From the NCBI RefSeq assembly GCF_030014955.1, contig NZ_JAGRPV010000001.1:7502001-7566000 (forward strand): a stretch of 64,000 bases of DNA. Direction: 5' to 3'. Under the pieces are notes generated by a model. The model had not been told where the DNA came from. It did not search any database and worked only from the letters and a program-made list of their open reading frames with translations. The position numbers and the translations under genes were made by a program. Origin of the DNA: Cohnella hashimotonis (GTDB lineage Bacteria > Bacillota > Bacilli > Paenibacillales > Paenibacillaceae). Below, piece after piece: positions 50,675 to 60,166 of this stretch (position 1 is the stretch's first letter; each line of letters begins with the position of its first letter).

Positions 50675-51661
50675 ATGGTCACACAGCCGAAAACGATGAA
50701 GGCATTGCAAATCACAGGCAAGGAAAGCTACGCCATCGCGGAAGTTCCGATTCCCGTTCCACAGGACCATGAGATATTGGTTCAGATCGACATCGTCGCG
50801 ACATGTCCCCGCTGGGATATGAACATGTACGGCGGCAGAGACATGTTCGACTACAGTCGTTCGCCGCAATATCCCCTCGCTCCCGGATTTCCCGGGCACG
50901 AAGCCGCAGGTGTCGTACGCGCGGTAGGAAAAGGGGTTACCGGCTATCAGGTCGGCGACAGGGTCGCCGCCCTCGAGCATATCGAAGGCAATGGCGCTTA
51001 TGCGGAATATATCTGCTATCGGGAGCACGAGGTGCTCAAACTGCCGGATCATATCTCGTTCAAGCAAGCGGCTTCCTTCGAACTGTTGAAGTGCGTCATG
51101 ATCGGTTTGTCCCAATTCGGCGATCTGCGCGGTAAATCGGTGCTGGTCTCGGGCCTCGGGCCTGCAGGCATGCTGGCGATCCAGGCAGCCGCCATCTGGG
51201 GCGCCTCCCGCGTCGTCGGCATCGACCTCAATCAGGCCCGTATCGACGAGGTGAACAGGCTCGGGCTCGGCACTGCCATGCATGCGGACCAAGTCGCTCC
51301 CGATACGTTCGATTTGGGCTACGATTGCGTAGGCGCGTCGGCTTCGGTGCAGTATTTGCTGGATAACGTGCGTTCTCACGTCGTCATTTTCGGCGTTCTG
51401 AAGGGCTCGGTGCAGTTCGACGAGCGGCTGTGGCTTCGCGGAACAAAGCTGGAGGCGTACCGCTACCGGAGCTTTGGCGAACGCGACCGCGAATTGCTGC
51501 TGGACGCCGTCGGCAACAAAGGCCTGAACTGCAGCTGCCTCTTGACGCATCACATTCCCTTTACGCGTTATGAAGATGCCGTCAAGCTGTTGCAGACCCA
51601 GCAAGCCGTCAAAGTCTACTTCCATCCCGGCTCCGATCTGGGACAGGAGGACGAAGCATGA
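50675..51661 (+). CDS. Medium-chain dehydrogenase (zinc-type alcohol/sugar dehydrogenase-like)
   Basis: A 328-residue MDR protein. The N-terminal GroES-like fold shows ATCPRWDMNMYGG, PGFPGHEAAGVV (GHE motif) and GYQVGDRVAAL. The Rossmann part has LVSGLGPAGMLAIQAA and VVGIDLN. The Cys/His/Glu catalytic zinc set is partly visible; the structural-zinc Cys cluster is absent. AAGGAG lies 9 bases before ATG 50675. The stop overlaps the next start (ATGA), so the genes are coupled. It probably oxidises a sugar or polyol hydroxyl; the substrate is unknown. Confidence 0.9.
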   Translation: MVTQPKTMKALQITGKESYAIAEVPIPVPQDHEILVQIDIVATCPRWDMNMYGGRDMFDYSRSPQYPLAPGFPGHEAAGVVRAVGKGVTGYQVGDRVAALEHIEGNGAYAEYICYREHEVLKLPDHISFKQAASFELLKCVMIGLSQFGDLRGKSVLVSGLGPAGMLAIQAAAIWGASRVVGIDLNQARIDEVNRLGLGTAMHADQVAPDTFDLGYDCVGASASVQYLLDNVRSHVVIFGVLKGSVQFDERLWLRGTKLEAYRYRSFGERDRELLLDAVGNKGLNCSCLLTHHIPFTRYEDAVKLLQTQQAVKVYFHPGSDLGQEDEA

Positions 51662-52665
51662 GTCTGCAGGGAAAAGCCGTCGTATTCACCGATCGGCAGC
51701 GGGTCGAGGTGCGCGAAGTCCGGCTGCCCGCGCCGTCTGCAGACGATGTGGTCATCGATGTCGAGATCTCCTGGATCAGCAACGGAACGGAGTCCTCGTT
51801 CTTGCGGGGCGAACGCACGGCGGGAGACACTCCCTATGCGGAAGGCAATCCATGGCCGTTCCCCATCGTAGCCGGATACCAGAAGGTCGGCACTGTCCTG
51901 CAAGTCGGCTCGGCCGTATCGGCCTTCAAGCCCGGCGATCGCGTCTTCGCCACGATCAGCAAGGTAGAAGGCATGTACGAGCCTTACGGCGGCCATGTAT
52001 CCCCGGCCGTTACGGCCGCAGATCAGGTCTGGAAGCTGCCGCAGGATGCAGCCCCCCTTGATTACAGCGGGCTGGTGCTCGCCCAGGTCGGCTATAACTG
52101 CGGGGAGCGGCCTCCGATTCGCGAAGGCAGCCGGGCGCTCGTCATCGGCGACGGCCTTGTCGGACATTGGGCGGCGCAGACCCTTCACCATCGCGGGTCG
52201 CGGGTGACGGTGCTCGGTCGGCACGAAGACCGCATGCGACTGCTTCCCGAGACGATCGGACATCTACGAAGCGGGCGGCAGGATACGGGAGCCGCGCTGC
52301 GCCGACTCGCCGAAGCGCAAGGCCTCGATATCCTCGTAGATACGGTCGGAGATATGGATGCAGTCATGGCCAACCTGCCTTTGCTGGCACACGACAGCCA
52401 CTTCGTATCCGCCGGATTCTACGGGAACCGCGGTCTGGTGGACATCCAGGCGCTGCGCGACAAGGAAATCACGCTGCATGCGCCCGCTGGCTGGAACAAA
52501 CGGCGCATGGACGCCGCTCTTGAAGGCATCCGTCAAGGCTGGCTGCAGACCGGCAAGCTGGTCACGCATCGGTTCCCGGTCGATCGGGCTGCGGAAGCGT
52601 GGGAATTGATCGTCGGCAGACACGAGCCTTACCTGGGGGTGGTGCTGGAATGGCGCCAACCTTGA
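51658..52665 (+). CDS. Second medium-chain dehydrogenase
   Basis: A 335-residue MDR protein, related to but clearly different from its neighbour. ISNGTESSFLRGE replaces the usual zinc-binding N-terminal segment, then IVAGYQKVGTVLQVG and FKPGDRVFA follow. The nucleotide fold has ALVIGDGLVGHWAAQTLHHRG. The GHE motif is GYQ and few zinc ligands remain, so it may act without zinc, like BchC-type or quinone reductase-like MDRs. It overlaps the gene before by 4 bases and the esterase gene after by 16 bases, so all three form one operon. Confidence 0.88.
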   Translation: MSLQGKAVVFTDRQRVEVREVRLPAPSADDVVIDVEISWISNGTESSFLRGERTAGDTPYAEGNPWPFPIVAGYQKVGTVLQVGSAVSAFKPGDRVFATISKVEGMYEPYGGHVSPAVTAADQVWKLPQDAAPLDYSGLVLAQVGYNCGERPPIREGSRALVIGDGLVGHWAAQTLHHRGSRVTVLGRHEDRMRLLPETIGHLRSGRQDTGAALRRLAEAQGLDILVDTVGDMDAVMANLPLLAHDSHFVSAGFYGNRGLVDIQALRDKEITLHAPAGWNKRRMDAALEGIRQGWLQTGKLVTHRFPVDRAAEAWELIVGRHEPYLGVVLEWRQP

Positions 52666-53354
52666 TCGAACGACTCCAGGAAAAAAGAACGGATGCCGGC
52701 GCCAGAGCGGTGTTGTACGTCGCGTTGGGCGACAGCGTCACGCAAGGATGCATGCAATTCGGCGCTACCGAGTATGACCACGTCTATCATGCGGTCTGCA
52801 AGCGGGAGCTCGAACGCCGCTGCGACGGCGCTATTATCAATGTAATCAATTCCGGAGCAAGCGGCGATACGATCGCCGCCTCCCGCGTCCGTTGGGATCG
52901 CGACGTTTTCCCGTACAAGCCCGATCTGGTGACGATCTTGTTCGGCCATAACGACGCGCATGGCGGCGAAGCCGGGCTGAAAGGCTTTGCGGCGGCGCTG
53001 GATGAGCTCGTAAGCCGATTGCGGGCAGAGACGGAAGCCGTTATCGTCCTGATCACGCCCTGCATGATGATGCGACACGATAACGCGAACATCGCCGCCG
53101 AGAACCGACAGCATGTGCCCGCATTTTTACGTCTTGCCGAAGAAAAAGCATTGGCGCAATATGTCGCGTGCATACGCGGCTACGCGGCCAGAAACGGTCT
53201 GTTGCTGGTAGACGCTTATGCGATGTGGGAGCGGATGGAGGAGAACGGCGCCGATATTCATGCCCGTTTATCGAACGGTATCAATCACCCCGACGCCGCT
53301 TTCCACATCGAGTTGGGAGAGGCTTTGGCAGCTGTCCTGCTGAGTGGCGGATGA
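52650..53354 (+). CDS. SGNH/GDSL-type hydrolase
   Basis: A 234-residue cytoplasmic SGNH hydrolase. Block I is VALGDSVTQG with the nucleophile Ser (~residue 29), block II NSGASGDT, block III FGHNDAH, and block V NHPDAAFH with Asp and His. Such enzymes remove acetyl or acyl groups, often from sugars. ATG 52650 lies within the end of the upstream dehydrogenase gene, after GGGGTGG. As third gene of an AraC-controlled operon, it may deacetylate a saccharide handled by the two dehydrogenases. This is inference. Confidence 0.88.
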   Translation: MAPTLIERLQEKRTDAGARAVLYVALGDSVTQGCMQFGATEYDHVYHAVCKRELERRCDGAIINVINSGASGDTIAASRVRWDRDVFPYKPDLVTILFGHNDAHGGEAGLKGFAAALDELVSRLRAETEAVIVLITPCMMMRHDNANIAAENRQHVPAFLRLAEEKALAQYVACIRGYAARNGLLLVDAYAMWERMEENGADIHARLSNGINHPDAAFHIELGEALAAVLLSGG

Positions 53355-53388
53355 CCGGCTGCGTCGGACGAAGCGGACGGAGAGCAGA

Positions 53389-53423
53389 AAGCGGCGGAAC
53401 AGGGAATGCCTGCTCCGCCGCTT
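53389..53423. terminator. Strong hairpin between converging operons
   Basis: AAGCGGCGGAACAGG and CCTGCTCCGCCGCTT form a nearly perfect 15-bp stem with a 5-base loop between the esterase gene and the minus-strand glycan operon. The T-run is weak, so it may act as a bidirectional terminator or 3' stabiliser. Confidence 0.7.
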
Positions 53424-53497
53424 CCGCATTCTGCGGATCTATGAATCTATGGATCTATGCAGAACCCGGTTACGCCTGACGCGCCTTCCGGCTTCGT

Positions 53498-56400
53498 TCA
53501 GCTTCGGCTGAACAATCTGTAGATAACGGCCGCCGCCTGTGCGCGATTCGCGTTCTGCTTCGGCGCAAAGCGTCCCGCGCCGCCCCCGTCGAGCAAGCCG
53601 GCCGCGCGCATGCGGTCTATCGCCTCGCGCGCATAGCCGGGCGCCTGTCCCAAGTCCTTGAACGCCTCCGATGCTCCTGTTGCCCCCTCGCCGGGCTCGA
53701 TCTCCAGCAGGCGATAAGCCCGATCCAGCAGAACCGCCATATCGAGGCGGGTGATCGGCTCGTTCGCCCCGAACGTGCCGTCCGGCTTGCCCGAGACGAT
53801 GCCAAGCTTGTGCGCGGAGGCGATCGAGCGGTAATGCCAGTCTTCCTCCCGCACGTCCTGGAAGACCGCGGTCGCATCCGCGTTCCCCCACTCAAACGCA
53901 TTCACGAGCATCTCGACGAACGCTGCCCGGGTGACCTCGCGGCTTGGCTCGAAGCGATCGCCTCCCGTTCCTTGCACGATGCCTCTCGCCGCCAATGCCT
54001 CGATGCTGTCCCGAGCCCATGCCGACTGCGCCAGATCCGCGAAGGAAATATCGGCGTAGGCTGCGGCGTAACTGCTGAAATGCTCCGGGATAAAGACTAC
54101 GCTGCCTGTCTGCGCCTGATATTTGCCATTGACGACGGCATGCAAGCCGTCCACTTCATTGATCAAATACACCACGACGTTGCCTGGCTTCTGATCCGCT
54201 TGAAGCCTGTATGGCATGCGAACCTCCACTTGGCCTCCGAACGAATTCAGTGCTGTCCCGTTCACGAGTAAATGAAACTCGTAAGCCGCGCCGTCCCCCA
54301 ACTTCCGTCTGGAGGATTCCGGCAATTTCGCCGTGTCCAATTGTGAGATGCGGATCTCCAGCTTCCCCGACGCGGGCTGGCCCTGCAGCAGATCCGGCCG
54401 AATCGAGACAGAAGCAAACCCGGTATCGACAACAAAAGTCTCTACGTTTGCTAGCTTCGCCGTCTGCATCGGCCCGACAGGCAGCTCCAGCCGAATCTCC
54501 TTCGCTTGCCGGTCCGGCTTCGCTTCAATGCGAACGGTCCCGGCACTGCCGTCGCCGATGGCCGCCGTCAATTGCTGTGCGTCGAGCTTGCCTGCGGCGA
54601 TTCCCCGGCTATCCGTCGCGATACCGACGACGGCTGTTCCCCGTTCAATCGCGACAGTCTGCTGAGGCACCGTGCCGGACCCGGTCGGGAGGCCGGGTTC
54701 GCCAGGCGTTCCCGGATCGACCGGCCCCTCCGGTCCTCCGGGCTCCGTCGCGATCGTATAAGTCCCCACGTCGGCCAATTCAAAGGCAGGCACATCCGTC
54801 AGCTGCGTATTGATCCCGAGCTGCACGCTCGTCAGCCGATCCAGATCGAGCCGATTGTTCGGATCCGGCGGACCGAAGGTGGCCAGCACGAGCTGCCTGA
54901 ACGGCACGATATACGTGTGCCAGCCCGCCTTGATCGAGAAGCCGTTCAGCGTATAGTAGCGGCTCCCGTTGTCCTCGTTTACGATCAGCTTCAGATCCGT
55001 CTGCGGGATGTCCGCCTCGGCGTATACTTTGAAGGCCATTCCGCTCTTGCCCGAGAAGGCCGCGCTCCCGCTCACCTGAAGGAACGGATAAGCCCACTGA
55101 TTGGTCTCGCCGAAGCTGTACTTGTAGCGAACCGCACCGGCTGCGGAGCCCGCTTCAATAACACCCGTGCCGGAAGCCGCGATCGCATCCGTCCTCTGCA
55201 GGTCCCATTGCTGCGGGTCGCCGCCGCCGGGAAGCGGATCGATCTGAATCCGAGAAATGCCGGTGAATACGTAGGCTGCGGAAACGGTCGTGGAATCGCC
55301 ACCGAACGAGCCCCTGAAGCTAACTTTACCTTTCTCCATGGGCCGAACCTGGGCTCCGGCTTGCAGGCTGAAGGTGACCGTCTTCTTCTCGCCCGGCGCG
55401 AGCGCGACCGTCTCCACCTCGTGATCCAGCACCCAGCCGCCCGACGCCACTCCGCGGATTTCCCCTTCCATGGCGGTCTCGTTGAAGTTGTAGATCTCTA
55501 GCTCAATCGTGTTGTCGCCCGTCTCCTTCAATGCGTACGCGCCGAACAGCTTGGCATTGGAACGGGCTTCGTCCTCGTAATTCTGCGCCAGCACGATCCG
55601 CTGGGCAGGCGTTAATTCAGGCGCTTCGTATACAGGCTTCGCAGCACGTGAGAACGATGCCACCGGCACCGACAGCCGCTCGTCCTTCCGGATAAAAATC
55701 GGATCCGGTCCGATCTCGAAAGCGATCTTGCCTTCATGCGCTTCCGCCGTGCGGCCGCGTCCCATCAAATCGAACCACTGCGCCGCCGCGCCGGTCGAAG
55801 CCCACTCGACAGTCTCCGGCCGCTCCGACCAGACGACCAGCACCTGGCCTTCGCCGCTGTCGAACAGGTGACCTTCCGCGCCTTCCGGCAGCCCCTGAAC
55901 CTGGCCGGCATAGAGGCCTTGGCCCAGCAGATCCGTCACATTTGCAATCGCTTGATAAGCCGCATAAGGCGCGTTATTCTGGCTGAACATGCCGTACTGG
56001 TTGCCTTGCTCCAAGTAGTAGGGCATCACAAACCAGAAATGCTTGTCCACCCCGGCTGCAAGCGATTGTACGGCGGAGGTCGCCATATACCGCGCTTGCG
56101 CCTGCTGCTCGGCAGCCGTCAATTCGCGCAGCGAGCCGGTCGGAATGGTGATCCCCGCTTCCGTCAGCCATGCGTTCCGGTTGCCCGCGGCATTGCTGTC
56201 CATAAATTGCAGATGCTTGCTCGCATTGTCGGGAAACGGGATGACCTCGGTATCGTACGTGCCGTATGGCAAAGGGTAAGCATGGAAGCTGTACGTATCC
56301 GCATAAGGAAAAACCTCGTTATCCGCCACGGTCTGCACATAATCGTCGGGCACGCCCGCCATTCCCGCCACCGATACGGCCGGCTTGGCTGCGCTGTCCC

Positions 56401-57700
56401 GGTAGCCGATCGCCATCGCTTTCATGAACGCGGCATACTGGTCGCCCGTCTCGTTTACGCCGGTGAACCCGCCGTCCGGCTCGTTCCATATCTCCCAAGC
56501 GGATACGCCGCTGCCGAAGTGATCCGCGGAATCGCGCGCGAATCGATAGGCCGCGGTCAGATCGTCCGGCAGTCGATCCTGCGGCCCGTGCGTCCAATCC
56601 GGCGCATCCCCGTATACGTCCAGCGTGCGAATGCCTTTGGACGTCACCGCCCGGTTGACCGGGTCAAAGGGGGAAAAGTCGTATACGCCGGGAGCGCTGT
56701 TGGCGCTTGCCCAGTGAAGCCGGTCGCGCATCCACTTGACGCCGGACAGCTGCAGCGCCTTGGCAAAATCCTCCGTCTGCGACGGCTTGACCAGCAGCGA
56801 GGCCGCGGCATCGACGGCAAACGGCGAGTCCGACAGCTGCTGGCGGGACGCATAAGGCGTGACGACGGACAAGTAGGTTTCCTTGACGACGTCGGTCCCT
56901 GACAGCTGCGCCGAGACGGTGTAATGTCCCTTGTCCAATATCCCCAGATCGACCTCGACGCGCTGATCGCCTTCGTCGATCGGATAGGCCTCGGCAGACA
57001 CCGCCTCCTGCCAATAGTCGGTTACGGTCACGCTTACGGATGCCGAAGGCCCGGCCGGCCCGAGCAGATTCACGGACAGTCGAACGGGCTCCCCCGCTTC
57101 GAATACGTTAAGCGGCGCTGCCGTCTCCAAGGACCGAACGCCTGCCGGAAGCTTGCGGAACGACAGCCGGTCCAGATATAAAACATAATCGCCGTAGCTT
57201 CTGCGGTCCTTCACCCGGAAGGTGACCGTATTGTCGCCTTGCTTCAGGAAGAAGACGCCGATATCGTATTTGCGCACGGTATCGTTCACGTTGCCGACCT
57301 GCAGGGCGTTTCTTACGGGCGTTTCTTCCCCGTCGTTGACCTGAATCGAGTAAGGCGAGGTCCATACTTCCTCGGGCGGCGTCGATGCGACGATCGCTTC
57401 ATAAGCCCCCGCTTCCTCCGCATGCAGAGAATAAACAGCCTCGTATCCGCCGGCCGGCGCCTCTTGGGACGTCTCCAGCCGCAGCAGCTTGCCGCCGCTG
57501 AACAAGCTCCCCTCGAGTACGTCGGTGAAGTTGTGAGCTGCCGCATCTTCTCCCTCGACGGCAATCTCGTATGTGCCGGGGTCCGCGCGCTCATCCGCCG
57601 AGGCCGGGTTCATGCCGGCAGCCCACGAGCAGAGCAGCGACAGGACGACCGTAATTCTAATCCATCTCGATGCCGCGGCATTCAATCGCTTCATAAACAA
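53498..57700 (-). CDS. SLH-anchored clan GH-A glycosidase, 1400 residues
   Basis: The start is TTG 57700, 7 bases after AGGAGGAGG. A signal peptide (~1-36) is followed by a carbohydrate-binding-like beta-sandwich (~40-185) and an Ig-like stretch. The catalytic barrel (~270-600) has acid/base Glu407 in WEIWNEPDG and nucleophile Glu514 in AWLTEAGIT, as in GH39-like enzymes. A further beta domain (~810-990) and a Gly/Pro linker come next, then the same ~190-residue module as in the 43753 protein, and three SLH domains (~1215-1400). It is the last gene of a five-gene operon and should cleave a glycan at the cell surface. Confidence 0.9.
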   Translation of the reverse strand: MFMKRLNAAASRWIRITVVLSLLCSWAAGMNPASADERADPGTYEIAVEGEDAAAHNFTDVLEGSLFSGGKLLRLETSQEAPAGGYEAVYSLHAEEAGAYEAIVASTPPEEVWTSPYSIQVNDGEETPVRNALQVGNVNDTVRKYDIGVFFLKQGDNTVTFRVKDRRSYGDYVLYLDRLSFRKLPAGVRSLETAAPLNVFEAGEPVRLSVNLLGPAGPSASVSVTVTDYWQEAVSAEAYPIDEGDQRVEVDLGILDKGHYTVSAQLSGTDVVKETYLSVVTPYASRQQLSDSPFAVDAAASLLVKPSQTEDFAKALQLSGVKWMRDRLHWASANSAPGVYDFSPFDPVNRAVTSKGIRTLDVYGDAPDWTHGPQDRLPDDLTAAYRFARDSADHFGSGVSAWEIWNEPDGGFTGVNETGDQYAAFMKAMAIGYRDSAAKPAVSVAGMAGVPDDYVQTVADNEVFPYADTYSFHAYPLPYGTYDTEVIPFPDNASKHLQFMDSNAAGNRNAWLTEAGITIPTGSLRELTAAEQQAQARYMATSAVQSLAAGVDKHFWFVMPYYLEQGNQYGMFSQNNAPYAAYQAIANVTDLLGQGLYAGQVQGLPEGAEGHLFDSGEGQVLVVWSERPETVEWASTGAAAQWFDLMGRGRTAEAHEGKIAFEIGPDPIFIRKDERLSVPVASFSRAAKPVYEAPELTPAQRIVLAQNYEDEARSNAKLFGAYALKETGDNTIELEIYNFNETAMEGEIRGVASGGWVLDHEVETVALAPGEKKTVTFSLQAGAQVRPMEKGKVSFRGSFGGDSTTVSAAYVFTGISRIQIDPLPGGGDPQQWDLQRTDAIAASGTGVIEAGSAAGAVRYKYSFGETNQWAYPFLQVSGSAAFSGKSGMAFKVYAEADIPQTDLKLIVNEDNGSRYYTLNGFSIKAGWHTYIVPFRQLVLATFGPPDPNNRLDLDRLTSVQLGINTQLTDVPAFELADVGTYTIATEPGGPEGPVDPGTPGEPGLPTGSGTVPQQTVAIERGTAVVGIATDSRGIAAGKLDAQQLTAAIGDGSAGTVRIEAKPDRQAKEIRLELPVGPMQTAKLANVETFVVDTGFASVSIRPDLLQGQPASGKLEIRISQLDTAKLPESSRRKLGDGAAYEFHLLVNGTALNSFGGQVEVRMPYRLQADQKPGNVVVYLINEVDGLHAVVNGKYQAQTGSVVFIPEHFSSYAAAYADISFADLAQSAWARDSIEALAARGIVQGTGGDRFEPSREVTRAAFVEMLVNAFEWGNADATAVFQDVREEDWHYRSIASAHKLGIVSGKPDGTFGANEPITRLDMAVLLDRAYRLLEIEPGEGATGASEAFKDLGQAPGYAREAIDRMRAAGLLDGGGAGRFAPKQNANRAQAAAVIYRLFSRS

Positions 57701-57744
57701 AGAAGCGCCTCCTCCTCATCTTGTGTGAACCGCGAAGGCCTGCC

Positions 57745-60126
57745 TTAATGGACGATCGTACCGTCCACGATCATATAGGTGCCGCTTGCCTTCACGACCT
57801 TCAGTCGGTGGTAGCCGATCGTAAGTCCGCTTTGACTGAACACGCTCTGCATCGCCTGTCGCGGACCGGATGTATAGGCGTCGATCCGTTGAACGAACAC
57901 GCCGTCCACATAGACGTCGGCCAGACCTTGATCGCCGGATCGCTCGGACAGCAGTTCAATCCCGCTGCCGTAGAACGCGTAATCGAAGCTGTCTCCGTTC
58001 TGGGACGCATAGTGGACATCGTCGCCGTAATCCCCGACGCCTCGCGCATTCGAATATCCCCAGGCGCCGATATATTCCGCCGCCATCGTCGCATCCGTAT
58101 CGTTGACATACTTCGGCACCGCGACAGCGTCAATCGTCATATAGGTGCCGCTTTTCTTGACGGCCTTCAGCGTATGCGTTCCCGGAGACAGGCCTCTCTT
58201 GACGAATACATGCTGCTGAGCCTGCCTTGCGGCAGCGTACGTATCGATCGTCTGGACCCATACGTTGTCGATGTACACGTCCACAAGACCTTGATCGACG
58301 TTCATCTCGCCGATCAGATCGATCCCGTCTCCCGTAAAGGCGTAGCTGACGCTGTCGCCGTTCTGCGTGGCATAGTGGACATCGTCCAGATAATCGCCGA
58401 CCTGGCGATTGCTTGAGACCGCCCAGGACGAGCCCGTGTAGGAGAGCCCGGAATCGTTGACGACGGAGGAGACGACGCCCGCTACAGCCGCTCCGTTATA
58501 CGCGCCTCTGTTCGGCTGCGCAGTCGCAGATACCGGATTCCCCCAGTAATCTTGTCCGCCGTTGTAAGAGACCGGCGTTCCGCTCGCCAGCGCCGGCGAC
58601 CCTGCGGCAAGCCTGAAGCCCGATGCCGCATCCATGCCGTCCATCCCCGGCACAGGCGCCTGGAATTGAGGATCGGCATTCAGCTTGTGAGCGTCGGCCG
58701 GGCCGGTGAAGCCGTGGAACAAGTTGTAATCGTAGCTGTAACCGCTGTCAAAATTGCCCTGGCTGCCGACAAAAAGGTTGTTCCAGAAGTACACGTTTTG
58801 CTTCAGCGCGCTTCCGCATACGACGCTCGGGTCCCCGAGCTGGCAGTACGCCTGAATGCGGCCCGTCGTATAAATCGTATTGTTGTAGGCCTGCACGCCC
58901 GGCTTGTCGATCAGGAATCTGGCGCCGAGATCGGTCCCGGCCCCATCGTTTACGCTGATATTGTAGCGAAAGACAAGCCAGTCGGACCGCGTATTTTCTT
59001 GCTGCAAAATGATGCCGCCGGCATTGTCATGGCTGTAATTGTATTGATAGGTTACCGTCCCCGTATTGCCCCAGTCATTGTCCCAGGCCTCTCCATCCTG
59101 GCCCGGCCCCATATCCGCGATCCGCGCTACCTCGTTGTATTGAAAAAGCGGATTGCGGCTCACGAAAGCGAACATGCCGGCGATCAGCCGCTGGTCGCTG
59201 ACGCCGTTGCGGCTGATATGCCCCAGATCGTACGCGCTATTGCGTTCGATCACGGGGGCGTCCGCGCCGCCGATCACGATCGCGTCCCTGCCGATGTTCC
59301 GGATCGTATTGCCGGCCACGCGCACATTCGTGCTGTAGTGGAAGTTCGCTTCCGGATTGGCCGTTATCGGGCCGAACCGGTTCATCATCAGAATCCCGAT
59401 CCCCGTAGAATCGCGGATGGTATTATTCTGAATGAGCAGGTCGTCGAATCTGGCGTTCGTCACCGGAGATGGGGACTGATGGAAGTTGTTCGGGTCCTCC
59501 TCGGTCATCACGTAGATCGCCGCATTATTAAATGCGCCGACCGTCTGGCCGTTGCCATCCGTGCATTCCCAGCAGGAAATGGATTTGACGTCGGCGACTT
59601 CAAGGTTAAGCAAATGAATGCCGCCGTACGTCCCGTTCTGGCTGGCATGAACGTAGACGCCGCTGCGCTTCCAATTATCGTTTCCGGCAGCCGGAAACGT
59701 AATTTTTAAGTTTTGCACCGTCCAATAGCTTTGGTTCTCCAGCTTGACGGCCGCCGATAGACTAGCATCCGTCGATCGGTCCCCGGCAATTACGGGAGCG
59801 GCGCCGCTCCCGTAACGATCGATAACAACGGGATTGCCGGCAGCGCCCGAGCCCTTCGGCCATAGCTGTCCTGTCCATACGCCGCCGGACTTGAACAGAA
59901 TGCGGTCGCCCGGTCCGAATGTCGTACCGTTGATTTTCCCCAGCGTCCGCCAAGCAGTCGCCGGGGTCGTCCCGCTGCCCGCATCGTCTCCGGCCGGATC
60001 GACATAATAGGTCATACTGCTCGCGAGAACCGGAGACATCGGAAGCGACAAGCCCGACAGGAGCAATAACGCAGCAAGCATGATCCGTGTTGCCATACCG
60101 TTAACCTGCAATCCCGCACGCAACAT
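57745..60126 (-). CDS. Secreted right-handed beta-helix protein (polysaccharide lyase/hydrolase-like)
   Basis: A 793-residue secreted protein. A signal peptide ends near PVLASS. The next ~480 residues are a parallel beta-helix: TYYVDPAGDDAGSGTTPATA at the start and repeated N-rich turns (LLIQNNTIRDS, VRVAGNTIRNIG, FRYNISVNDG). This is the fold of many polysaccharide lyases and GH28/PL-type enzymes. The end holds two ~110-residue related modules (GDYLDDVHYATQNGDS and GDYGDDVHYASQNGDS), likely carbohydrate-binding. AAGGAG lies before ATG 60126. It is in the operon between the ABC permeases and the SLH glycosidase. The catalytic class is unresolved. Confidence 0.85.
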   Translation of the reverse strand: MLRAGLQVNGMATRIMLAALLLLSGLSLPMSPVLASSMTYYVDPAGDDAGSGTTPATAWRTLGKINGTTFGPGDRILFKSGGVWTGQLWPKGSGAAGNPVVIDRYGSGAAPVIAGDRSTDASLSAAVKLENQSYWTVQNLKITFPAAGNDNWKRSGVYVHASQNGTYGGIHLLNLEVADVKSISCWECTDGNGQTVGAFNNAAIYVMTEEDPNNFHQSPSPVTNARFDDLLIQNNTIRDSTGIGILMMNRFGPITANPEANFHYSTNVRVAGNTIRNIGRDAIVIGGADAPVIERNSAYDLGHISRNGVSDQRLIAGMFAFVSRNPLFQYNEVARIADMGPGQDGEAWDNDWGNTGTVTYQYNYSHDNAGGIILQQENTRSDWLVFRYNISVNDGAGTDLGARFLIDKPGVQAYNNTIYTTGRIQAYCQLGDPSVVCGSALKQNVYFWNNLFVGSQGNFDSGYSYDYNLFHGFTGPADAHKLNADPQFQAPVPGMDGMDAASGFRLAAGSPALASGTPVSYNGGQDYWGNPVSATAQPNRGAYNGAAVAGVVSSVVNDSGLSYTGSSWAVSSNRQVGDYLDDVHYATQNGDSVSYAFTGDGIDLIGEMNVDQGLVDVYIDNVWVQTIDTYAAARQAQQHVFVKRGLSPGTHTLKAVKKSGTYMTIDAVAVPKYVNDTDATMAAEYIGAWGYSNARGVGDYGDDVHYASQNGDSFDYAFYGSGIELLSERSGDQGLADVYVDGVFVQRIDAYTSGPRQAMQSVFSQSGLTIGYHRLKVVKASGTYMIVDGTIVH

Positions 60127-60166
60127 TGGCAGCAATCTCCTTCATGTAGGTAGTGAACGCACGCGC

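Noticed and set aside
53498..60126. Long plus-strand frames opposite the SLH glycosidase and beta-helix genes
   Set aside because: Antisense shadows with Arg/Ile/Val-rich composition and no ribosome sites.
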